A stretch of DNA of 64,000 nucleotides from Aculops lycopersici (lineage: Eukaryota; Arthropoda; Arachnida; Trombidiformes; Eriophyidae): NCBI GenBank assembly GCA_015350385.1, contig WNKI01000001.1, positions 9,727,118 to 9,791,117 of the forward strand, given 5' to 3'. A program made the translations under genes and the position numbers. The notes beneath the pieces were generated by a model. That model did no database searches and was not told where the DNA came from. It saw only the letters and a list, made by a program, of their open reading frames with translations. Positions within the stretch are counted from its first letter, which is position 1. Each line of letters opens with the position of its first letter. Below are positions 1-9,572 of the stretch, one piece after another.

Positions 1-3000
1 AAGAGGATGATGAAGAAGCAGAAAGTGGTGGAGGATGCGGCCAGCCAATAGGAGGCCGAGTCCTTTCCCTTGACGTCGACGTCGACGTTTCACTGGAATG
101 GCGAGTAAATTGTGAATGATTCGTTCCGCTCGTTAGGTTGAAACAAGGTTATCCAAATGAGCGACAACAGGTCGTCGTCGTCGTCTTTAATTTCTTCAGG
201 TAGCCGCAAGTTGAGCGGCCGGCTAGCGGCAACCCGTTAACAAGTGTCGTGCGCTCGACGTCTGTTTGCTGCGCCACTGGCCATGCACCTGTCGCCTCGG
301 TTGCCGTTGCTCTTCCCTCTGCTACTCCTACTCCTCATGCACACAAGTGAGCAAGTCTGCGGCATTGAACTCTTAGTCGAGCTAGAATTCTTAGTCGCTG
401 CCGCAAGAAAAGGGAAAATGAGCAGACTAATGAGGCGGCAAAGGTAACGGCATTGGTAAGTGAATGGCGACGAGTCGTTGCCGCCGGCTGATGGGCGACG
501 GGGCGACACTCTAAAGTTTGGAAGCCAGACGAACGGCGCATACAAAGACTTACCAAATGCTTGCAAAAGAAATATTGTCGGCCACTTGAAGTGCACCGGC
601 GAGACAGAAAGAGAGAAAGAGAGAGAGAACGGTGGCTAGCAAGACCGACCGCTAGACTATCTCCGGCTTCCATCTCACCGGCGACGGATGGTCTAGTTAA
701 TTTATCCTCTTTGACTTACCTTTGGAGCCACTATATGCAACACTAACTCTGGCCATTTAGATATCAAGCAACTCAATCGGTTTGCATAAAACGACCACTC
801 GCCGGCCTTTCGTTATCTTGGTCGTTGTCGCCGATGTCGTCGCACATGTTGCGCCACCATTGCCACTGTGTTGCCAATAGCCAAAGTCTTCCGCTTCTTG
901 GAAGACGCGCTTCACGCAACTCGCGAGAAGTACATCAAATTTGGCGCTTGCTAAGCTAAACTCGATCCTCGCCGCTCCCTTTGCCGCCACCTGACATCAA
1001 ATCTGGCCACCAGCATTAAGGTAAATTTAAAATGTTACCTTTTTTGAAGCGAGAAGACGATCGATGATTGCGGGAGTTTAGCCTGCGAAGTACAATGCAA
1101 ACATTGACGTTTGAGCCATCGACTAAGATGACGACGACGACAAGTGAAGGCCAAAATCACCAAGTTTCTTTCTGTTGCTCTCGATGTTTTGCGGCACGAA
1201 CGAAACGGACTTTGTTTGTTCCCCATTCTCTGTCTCTCGATTGAAACTTGCAGCCGAAATCTCTCTTTCCCGAGGCAACCTACTGCTGCCGCTGGCACCG
1301 GAAAACCGCAAGATTCCGGCGAATCGCTATTATTACTGTTATTATTTGCCAGTCAAAGACGCCGGCATTGTTCCTCGATGTTCACGGCCGTCGGCGGCGG
1401 CGGCGGCAAATTGGAACGAAGAAGCTAGTGGAACGAATGAGATACAACAACAACAACAAGCACCATAAAGTTGATGGCAGTGACTCGCAACAGTCGCTCG
1501 CTGGTTGGAGGAAAGATTTTAGTCGAGTTTAGGATGAGATGCTGAAATTGAGATCAACTCTCTGGTCAGTCGAATGGCGAGACAGCGAAGCGCGCGAGTT
1601 CCGTTAGGTTGCTGAAGAGGGGCACACAAAGGGGAGATTGGCGATGAATCAATTGAACTTCCTTGCTTGCAAACTTGAACTAGCTTCATGAATGACAACA
1701 ACAACAATGGAAGCCAACAACGACAACTTGATCGTTGTCGTCTAGTTTACATAGCAACAAGAGAGCAACTGATTCGAGTTTAGTTGGATAGGATGGCCGC
1801 TTCGAATGGAATGGCAATTTGCATGTTATTGTGGCGGTTTTCACTGAACTTCTCGCTGCTTATCTCTATTGCCATCACTCGATTGGAAGCGACAACGACG
1901 CCGGCGCTGATACGACGCAATCAGGTAGCATCGATGGTGAGGGCGGGGAGCGGACGTCCAGTCGTCTAGATAACAAGCAACAGGTTGTTTTAGCGACAAC
2001 TGTGTGTGTGTGTTGATGTGCATTTCTTTGTGCTCGGACCTAAGAAGGCCGCCAGAGATCGACACAAAAAACTGACTGCCTGAATGACTAGATAAAGTGA
2101 CCGATTTGAATGGATCATGAATCCTCTTGGATTAGTGTTGAATTAAATGGCCAACCATCTAGAAGCATCATCTCACTGGCCGATCTATCGATTGATTGGG
2201 ATGCTGGCCAACCCCAACAAGTTGCCCGGTTAAAGTGTCGCCGTTGGATTAGCATGTAAATTAGTGGATAGCAAGACAGTTGCAACAGCAGCAGCATTAG
2301 CAACAGGTGGCTCTCATTTGCGTTATGACCGCCACTATCTCTAACAATCATGAGCTATGATGATGATGATGATAGAAACAACGGTAGCCAAGAGAGTCAT
2401 TGCTAAAAACACACAACTACCGGTAACCAAATCGCTAACCTGATCTCTAGTTAACAGGTCGTAGTTGTAGCTTGGTGATTGTGATCTCCGTACTCGCAAG
2501 TTTAAAATGAAAGGCGAAAGTTTCTCGTACCCAACTCTCTTTCTCTCATTCCATCTAATGTGTTAGTTTTGTTTTCTTAATAAGCACAATAATTAAATCA
2601 TGAGCAGACCACTTGGCTCGACGACGGCGGCGGCGGCGACGCCGACACTAGCAACATAAGTGGGCAGCTCGAAACTCTCACAACACGAAGTCACTCAAAG
2701 CGAATCAAGTTCAATGAAGAGGCGGATTGTTGTGGAGTTGATCGAGTCCATCGATCCATCAAATTGGCTATTTTGTTTGATTTTAGTACCATCAGCTTGC
2801 TGGCTAACGGACTTAAGATGGCTGACTAAACACACAAACTTTGATCTAAAGTGAATTCGATTTAACGGACAAGAGACAGGGGAAGCAACAAGTGGCTTCC
2901 ATCCAAGTCACAAGTGATTATTGAACAAGGTAATCAAGTGGCTGGCTCACGAGAAAAGTGCTCGCATTGTAACTCACTCGGCGAGTTTGCGGACGGGTGA

Positions 3001-3940
3001 GCGAGCGGATGGCACGCAACACACCGAGTATCGCATTAGAAATCGAGATTGAAATCACACAAATACACTAAATGTTAAAGTGGACAGCAGCGGAAAACAA
3101 ACTCAAGTCGAGTCGAGTCGAGTCAAGTCCAGTCAAATCGAAGCCAACAGATCGAAGAGCAGATGGAATGAAGTGAGGCAAGCGACGAGTCAATTATTTG
3201 CGAGCAACTCGATAGAGCTTCCAAGTGAGCAGTCAGCCGCCCAACAAACGGGCGAGCGGGCGATCGATTGATTGACTGGCAAACTCTCACAGCGGGCAAA
3301 CATTTAAGCTAGAGAAGGAAGGCTTAGAGTTGCGCGCCACGTGTAACAACAGGTAACTTTCTCCTTCGCTGACTCTTTATTTTGCTGTTGTTGCTGTTGC
3401 TTCTGCTGCTAATGCAACAATTTTGTGATCTAATCTCGTTTATTTCCAACTTTCTTCAACTAGCATTACTTTACCCGTTGGACATCCGTCGTACCTTTGC
3501 AAGTCCTTGAAGAAACTTGAATAAAGAAAAAAGGAGTGACAAAGTCGCTGGCGCCACATGCGATCGTTTGCATTTATTATTTAGTTCGACAAAGTCATTG
3601 TCAAGCTAGTTAATGAATAATTGCGGACAAGTGTCAGCTGCTAGCTCTCCGTATATTGTGCTGACTGAATCAAGGAAAGTTGAGCGAATGGAAAGGAGCT
3701 CGGTGGTTGAAATACTTTTGTTGCTTGTTTTCATATGGCGACAAGAGTTTTCCAACACAATTTTTACTTGTTATCATGATTAACCGCTGACATTTTCTTT
3801 TTTCGTGATTTGGAAACAGCTCTAGGTTCTCTAGCTACTACTACTACTCTGAAATTTTCCATTCCAATCAAGTCGGTTGCTCGTATGGATTTCATTCCAA
3901 CATCTTGGTTAGGTTTCGCAACAAATAAAAAGAAAACTTC
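1..3940. other. Gene-poor left end, no gene recognised
   Basis: No reading frame here resembles a known protein. The open frames are short, compositionally biased and mostly overlap on both strands. The stretch holds small (GTC)n and (GAT)n runs, a run of GAGTC repeats near 3107-3130 and several CAAGTGG heptamers (for example 2889 and 2935). One hydrophobic leucine-rich start at 283 followed by a GTGAGC donor-like site at 347 could be a signal-peptide exon, but no partner exon was found. Confidence 0.5.
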
Positions 3941-4917
3941 ATGATGGTTTGGCTAGCGCTGATAGTCTTGACGACTCTACTTTATCATAACACAAGCTCA
4001 GATGCACATCTGATACGAAGGCCCAATAGAGCACCTGGATCAAAATGTAGCAATTCGACTCAAAAAATTGATTATGATCCGAGAAATTGGCTCCCACTTA
4101 CCTTCACCAACTCCAAGGCTGCGATGAGGGAGCTTAACAATTTGCTAGATGAATCGATACACGCACCAGATCCTCTTGTTCTGGACTGGACTAGACAAGG
4201 GTGCGGCTCAGTGTTATTTCCGAAGGAGTCGGGCCGGAAGCGGGAAAGTATCCATAGTTGGGCTTACGCATTAACAGGTGTCTTGGAGGCTCAACAGAAC
4301 TCTGGGCGCATCGATATCAAGAATCAAGATAGAAGAAATCAACCGCATGGAATTCATCCATTAAGTGAGCAACAGTTGATTGATTGTGTTGGGCCACAAA
4401 ATTGCAACCTCCCGTTCTCTACTCTCGAGGCACTTGTCAAGCTCAGAAACTATGGGATACAAGTACAGACTGAGGAGTCATATTATAAACCCGATCATCA
4501 ATTTTGTGGCAATCATCGCCAAAAAGGACTCGTGCAAGTGAGGGATCTAATCAAGTTACCCTCGGACCAGGAGACTGTTTTGGCCAAAGTTGTTGCAAGA
4601 TATGGGCCGGTTGCAGCTCGAATGGTCTCGCTGGGACTTGATGAAAATATGAACCAAGATTCGGCTGAAGTCGAGTGTCGCATCAAAAGCACAGACATTG
4701 ACGTTCTGGTTGTCGGTTATTCGGCTCACAGTTGGAAAATTGTAAGTTCCTTAAAAATTTCTCACTTGATTGCCCATCTAAGTTCCGCTTTGTATCATAA
4801 CACTGATGATTCCACCTCCTTGAACTCATCTAGAGAACCCAAAATAACTTGGTCGAGGTTCCGCGTGGCGTCAATTATTGCAAAATTGCTTCAATAGCGA
4901 CGATCGCGATGTTTTAA
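3941..4917 (+). CDS. Degenerate papain-like (C1A) cysteine protease homologue, catalytically dead
   Basis: Two exons, 3941-4741 and 4834-4917, joined in phase 0 by a 92 bp GT-AG intron, give 294 residues. A hydrophobic start (residues 3-16) suggests secretion. Family landmarks in order: LDWTRQG (81-87) at the mature start, SWAYALTGVLEA (106-117) around the active site, LSEQQLIDC (141-149), TEESYY (177-182), DVLVVGY (254-260) and, after splicing, VPRGVNYCKIAS. The catalytic Cys is Ser106, the His before VLVVGY is Ile253, the oxyanion-hole Gln is missing, and the Asn motif KNSWG is replaced by unrelated residues. The propeptide is short (about 80 residues including signal). Family knowledge: group 1 mite allergen proteases and inactivated paralogues in scabies mites look like this. 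It may be a secreted pseudo-enzyme or a decaying gene; the open frame and intact splice sites favour the former. An AATAAA lies at 5009-5014. Confidence 0.75.
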
Positions 4918-5017
4918 ACAAAAGCCATAGACAGGAATTTTGTGACTTCAATGAGCAACGAGCGATTATGATAAACCACTAACTGTTGATTGGGAGGGTG
5001 AATAGTGGAATAAACTG

Positions 5018-5890
5018 GATTATGAAGCTCGGATGATCATGAGCTGGAAATTTTAGTTGAGCTTTTGTTTACTTTTCTAGAACTTAAACGCGCGTAATTA
5101 GTGACATAAGCCAGAAATATGAATTGCTGGCCAGTGTAAAGAGAAGTTCGAAAAATGAAGAACAGGTATTAACCTGAGTGCCGTCACTGAATTTGAATTG
5201 TCGTCACTGTATTGGCTGGCTTTCGTTTTCGGTGACAACAACAATAGCTGCAGCAGCAACAACAACAACAACAACAAATCCAATAACAACAACAACAACA
5301 GTAATAATAATAGTAATAGCACTAGAACTGACTCAATAAGAGCAAGCGAATTGATTTGCCATCGGTTCACCTGTTGCGCGTTGCGACGCCGAACTTGCAG
5401 CAACTCATAGAGATAGTTGATGTCTCGTTATTGTTGCGTAATGAACCAACTGGCTTGCAAACTTGCTCCCGCTCGACGTAAGTAGAAGCTTTTGGTAGCT
5501 GTAGTTCGATCGTAGAATGCGCGTGAGCCTCTTGCTCTTTGTCATCCATTTCCTCAGCTCTACACTGTCGGTAGTTAGAACCACTCAATCATCTGGAGTG
5601 CCGTCAAATCAATCGCAACCTGCTAAGTAGTACTAATGATCTGCTACTTGCCCTCACTGGCTGCTAAATATTCCAGCCGATTGCGCTTGTTGTCGTTTGG
5701 AAACTCTCACAAATTATTGTCTAGTGTCAAGCTCAGTGGTAAGCCACTGAGTTCGCCTCGCCTAGCGACTCATTATCATTATTCATATACTCGTTTCCAG
5801 TTTGTTGCTTTGTGGATGTAGTTGAGTTGGAGATTCTCTTCAGACACTAGAAATTGCGAGCCATCATCTCGAATTGAGTGCATCCTCTAG
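5018..5890. other. Intergenic spacer upstream of the first transporter gene
   Basis: Noncoding. It contains a CAA/AAC-rich microsatellite at about 5232-5320 and is the left flank of the duplication, closely resembled by 12590-13310. The two flanks differ by small indels: copy 1 has extra sequence near 5625-5665, copy 2 has a short extra piece near 13140-13160. Confidence 0.6.
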
Positions 5891-5893
5891 GTT

Positions 5894-5899
5894 TATAAG
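5894..5899 (+). promoter_or_regulatory. TATA box of the first transporter gene
   Basis: TATAAG in the context GTTTATAAGTGG, 168 bases before the preferred start codon at 6062. A transcript start about 30 bases downstream would leave a 5' leader containing the weak-context ATG at 5957. The identical element precedes the second copy. Confidence 0.5.
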
Positions 5900-6061
5900 T
5901 GGTGTAAGGATCGATCACTTGTCATAACACGCTCGAGCTCGCACCACAAGCATTGAATGCTTGAATTAAATTCCCTCTTCTTCCCTAATTCTATCTCAAA
6001 TCAAGCCAGTCAGTGCTCAAGCTCACCACTCGCCAAAGAGCAATCCAATCAACAAAGAAAA

Positions 6062-7654
6062 ATGTCACCACCAGTAACCAAGGGAAACAAGCAATTAGCC
6101 ATTGATATGGCAAACTCCAAAATGGGCGAGTACCACGCCGAGCTAGCCAAATGGTCGCGCAATGTGGACAAACGTTATGCTTGGGTCGTGCTGCTCGCTC
6201 TTTGGGTTCTAATGGCCTCAACTCTAGGTCCCTATCGAGTGTATGGATTACTATTTGCCAAGATTATAAAAAGTGGAGAATACGACAGAGAGGAGGCGTC
6301 GTGGCCAGTGTCCACAATCTTTACCGTTGAAAATGTCTTCGGTCCCATTGTATCAGTAATCGCCTATTACATTAGCAAGCAGAAGAGCATGCTTGTGGGG
6401 AGTTTGCTGCTGACTACAGCCAATGTACTGGCCGGACTTAGTCGTAGCTTATTGCTAGACGTTCTATCGATTGGTTTGGTCCAAGGTCTTGGTTGGGCCT
6501 TTATTTTCATGCCATTCATGGCGGTTATCAACAGTTACTTCCTACGTTACAGAAACCTGGCGCTTGGAATTGCGCTTTGCGGTGGCACAATGTCCATCTT
6601 TGGCCTGGCGCCGATCTTTCAATGGCTTCTCGAACACTATCACTGGCGATACTGTTATTTCGGCTTCGCTATTTGCGGCGCCATTGGCATTTGTATGGTT
6701 CCTCTGCTCAAGGATAACCCCAAACCAGAGCCACCAAATATGAACCAGGACCAACAGTCTCAGCAACAGGGGGACGAGAGGTCCCAGTCGCCAAAAGGAA
6801 GTTTTTCAAAGAACACATTCAGAGCTTTGAGTTATCAGAATAGTATTCGTCGCCTATCAACCATAACGATTGCCCGGCCGGAAGGAGTGGACAGAAAGGC
6901 CAGTGTTATTTCAATCAATCCCTTTGCGAGTTCAGTCGGTATGGAGCGGAAGATTTCGCGTGTTATTGGAAGCTCGCCAAGTCAACAGGTGGAAACAATG
7001 ACCATGAGCGAAGTGGTGCGCGAGAACGAGAACGACGGCGACTTCAACAAAACGGTCATTCTCGAGATCCTCAAAACTCCCGCCTTCCATATTATTTGGT
7101 TCACAGAGCTCTGCTACTACTGGGTATTCAGTATCTTTTGCTTAGTGGCGGTAGACTATGCTGTTGATCGTGGTTGCACATCAGACCAAGCAGAAACTAT
7201 GCTCAGCTTCCAGTCGATCGGCGAGCTGATTGGCCGATTGGTTCTAACTATAATTGTAGATCTTGGCTACCTGGCAAACAAAACGGTGGTCATACTCGCG
7301 CTTCTAGTTATGGGCGGCGCGCTTGCTCTCATCACGCAAGTTACTGGATACGTTTGGATGTGCGTTATTACTGTCTTTGTCTTGGGTCTTGGTTCTTTGA
7401 TTTACATTCTACTCAACGGTCTTTTGGTTGATTACCTCGGTGAAACCAAAGTCACCATAGGATATGGTATGGCTTCGTGCATCAGTGGCGTGCTTCTAAT
7501 TTTCAGGCCTCAAGTAGTGGGATACTGTAGAGATACCCTAGGTAGCTACGACCCGCTAATGCTGGGCCTCTCTGCAGCAAGCATCCTAGGTGCAATCTGC
7601 TGGCTTCTTGAGCCGTTTGTCAGTCGAGCTGTTGGTAGGGGGCAAAAGGGTTAG
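6062..7654 (+). CDS. Monocarboxylate transporter-like MFS protein (SLC16-like), copy 1
   Basis: Intronless, 530 residues from the ATG at 6062, which has A at -3. An in-frame ATG at 5957 would add 35 residues but has T at -3. Predicted: a membrane solute carrier with about 12 transmembrane segments, six before and six after a hydrophilic Ser/Gln-rich loop (about residues 220-340). SLC16-like features are EEASWP before TM2, the G-x-GWAF segment, RYRNLALGIALCGG in TM5 and GELIGR near TM8. The usual DGGWGW motif of TM1 is degenerate here (RYAWVV), so the substrate cannot be inferred and some other MFS carboxylate family is possible. AATAAA at 7793-7798. A second copy lies at 13489-15078. Confidence 0.8.
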   Translation: MSPPVTKGNKQLAIDMANSKMGEYHAELAKWSRNVDKRYAWVVLLALWVLMASTLGPYRVYGLLFAKIIKSGEYDREEASWPVSTIFTVENVFGPIVSVIAYYISKQKSMLVGSLLLTTANVLAGLSRSLLLDVLSIGLVQGLGWAFIFMPFMAVINSYFLRYRNLALGIALCGGTMSIFGLAPIFQWLLEHYHWRYCYFGFAICGAIGICMVPLLKDNPKPEPPNMNQDQQSQQQGDERSQSPKGSFSKNTFRALSYQNSIRRLSTITIARPEGVDRKASVISINPFASSVGMERKISRVIGSSPSQQVETMTMSEVVRENENDGDFNKTVILEILKTPAFHIIWFTELCYYWVFSIFCLVAVDYAVDRGCTSDQAETMLSFQSIGELIGRLVLTIIVDLGYLANKTVVILALLVMGGALALITQVTGYVWMCVITVFVLGLGSLIYILLNGLLVDYLGETKVTIGYGMASCISGVLLIFRPQVVGYCRDTLGSYDPLMLGLSAASILGAICWLLEPFVSRAVGRGQKG

Positions 7655-7799
7655 AGTTTAATTGATTGACCCCAGAAAATCCCTTTTCACATGTAAATAG
7701 AGCTCATCACACTCACAAGAGGAAGTCGCGAATCCGACACAAGCACTCAATGGATTCCGTCACTATGTTACGCTTGGCTTCCCATAATTATCAATAAAC

Positions 7800-8700
7800 T
7801 AACTTCTCAACTGTAATATAATTGTTAGATTGTAGTGATGATGTTTATCTCGCTAAACAATAGAAGCACCAACAAACATCCGAGGGAACAGTTCAATTGG
7901 ATGTTGACCTCAAGGTCAACATGGTATCTAGAGAAGGAGATTTGAGGATCAGGCGAAGTAGAGAGTCCAGGCCTGCAGCTACCTGTTGCTATGTACAGGT
8001 TGTGTTGCTCTCACTGATGTTTTTATGATCCTTAAATCAACAAAGAAATTCCTGGACAGTCAACTCGGTGGTTCATCGCACTGTTTTTGTTGCCAAGCTC
8101 TCGCTTTTTCTTGATGAGATCGATCACGATGATAGCTAAATGCGAATCTTGGCAGAGATGAACCCATTTCGCTAGTGCAAGATAGACGTGTTTAATTTTA
8201 TGGTGACTAATGCTTGTCTACTCCGCTCGGTTCATTTCATACGATACACGGCAATAATATAACGGCTTAGAATTTTTTGGCAGGTTCATATTAAATGCGC
8301 GTTAATTTTTCTAGTTTACGCTAGGATTCAAGGAGCACAAGGGTCGACATCAATGTCCAAGAGTGGATAAACTCGGCACCAATATGCTCGCCCTTCTTTC
8401 CGTACAAATCAATACACTCTTTGATGCAGTCAAAAAACCGAAGTTTCATTCTGAAGTGCGGCTTTTGGACAGAACCAACTCGCTCTTGATCTTCATCAGG
8501 TTCTACTCAGTGTCTGGGAATCCTCATGGACGTGTTGAGCAGTGGCCTTCTTAGTGATATAGAGCTTGTGGAAACAGTCTCATATAATACATCCCAGATT
8601 ATAATATTTTGAGCTTGGCCGCAGCCATAAAGCGCGGAAGGTATCTCGTTGAATTACATCTTAACAGTTATTTCTACAAAAAACCCGGGACTCTATATAC
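7800..8700. other. Intergenic spacer with decaying coding scraps
   Basis: No intact gene. The right half contains minus-strand stretches that read like protein but are broken by stops and frameshifts (see the pseudogene at 8095-8545). Confidence 0.5.
8095..8545 (-). pseudogene. Broken minus-strand gene fragment, family uncertain
   Basis: On the minus strand three protein-like stretches follow each other: one reading HVHEDSQ then, after a frameshift, KIKSELVLSKSRTSE (about 8530-8450), one reading FFDCIKECIDLYGKKGEHIG (about 8435-8370), and one reading HVYLALAKWVHLC (about 8190-8150). They lie in different frames with stops between. The first stretch is also present, differently broken, at 15309-15398. 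Order and pattern faintly recall the FAT region of ATM-type kinases, but this is weak and I do not assign it. Confidence 0.35.
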
Positions 8701-8709
8701 AACCGTACC

Positions 8710-9572
8710 CTTAATCAGGGTGGGAGTCAATGTAATGTAAGCGAAACTAACACAGTAAAGAAATCGTGTAAGAAACCTGAAAAAGTGTACTGATTCTGTA
8801 AACGGAGGGCTTTTAACGATGGTCAAAAATGGGCGTTCTCTACATAGATTTCCCGCTCCCACTCGATAGGCGAATAGGCGTGTCTCACGGGCCACGAGTC
8901 TGTTAGGCAGAGTGGCACTGTGAGCATCGAGATAGAAGTAAACAAACAACACAAGTACAGTGCCTCTCAAAACTGGCCACGATCTTGATGAGATGAATAA
9001 ACTTGATGAATTATATTTAGAATAGGAACTTTTCTTATTTATTATTACTTTTAACATTGAGCACGTTGTTTCTTCTTTGGTTTACACACACAGATTGCCT
9101 CTGTTTCTCTCGGTTTCTCTCTCACTATCTCTATCTCTATCACTGGGACCACCTCGCGTGGCCACTTTTGTGAGCGCCTGCCGAGGGTCTTGCCAAACCT
9201 AATTAGTAGTCGGTGTTCCCCCTTTCCTCCTTATCGCCGCCGCCATACGATGAATAACAATATAAATATGATATGTAACAAGTGTCATGGCGGCCGGCAG
9301 CACCCGCTCACAAAAGTGGCCACAACGCGCGCATCAGATTAAATCGGCATCAGATGTAAACAGAAAAAGTTACGAGCGCAAGAAGAAGAATACAATTAGA
9401 AGAAGCATCAAGAGATCGATCAAGACCAAGAAAACTAGCAGGAAGGAGCCTCAAAAAGTTTATTAGACATCAATAATCAAGAATTAAGAATTCGTGGCCA
9501 GTTTTGAGAGGCACTGTAAATTTCCCCCCACTTTTTACTTGACATTATATTTACTCCCACCCTAACCCTGAT
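8710..9572. mobile_element. Outer inverted-repeat element (non-autonomous)
   Basis: About 25 bp near 8713-8740 (core AGGGTGGGAGTCAAT) recur in inverted, imperfect form at 9541-9572 (core ATTTACTCCCACCCT); the right copy has an extra CCCTAA hexamer. No transposase is visible between them. The right end runs into the ATG used for the IF-2 ORF at 9571. The outer borders and any target duplication are not certain. Confidence 0.4.
8956..9519. mobile_element. Tc1/mariner-like MITE with 25 bp terminal inverted repeats
   Basis: The left end ACAGTGCCTCTCAAAACTGG (continuing CCACG) from about 8957 is repeated exactly inverted at about 9494-9518. Both ends sit next to TA (TACAGTG at left, CACTGTA at right), the Tc1/mariner target-site and end pattern. 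The element is about 565 bp with no coding capacity. Inside, near 9159-9180 and 9304-9325, a second inverted pair (GTGGCCACTTTTGTGAGCG and its complement) resembles the outer ends. The whole could therefore be two short elements or a nested insertion. Confidence 0.7.

Noticed and set aside
283..346. Possible signal-peptide exon with donor GTGAGC
   Set aside because: Hydrophobic leucine run and donor are suggestive, but no downstream exon could be matched.
8674..9057. 127-residue minus-strand frame
   Set aside because: It crosses the inverted-repeat arms of the MITE region and shows no transposase or other family features.
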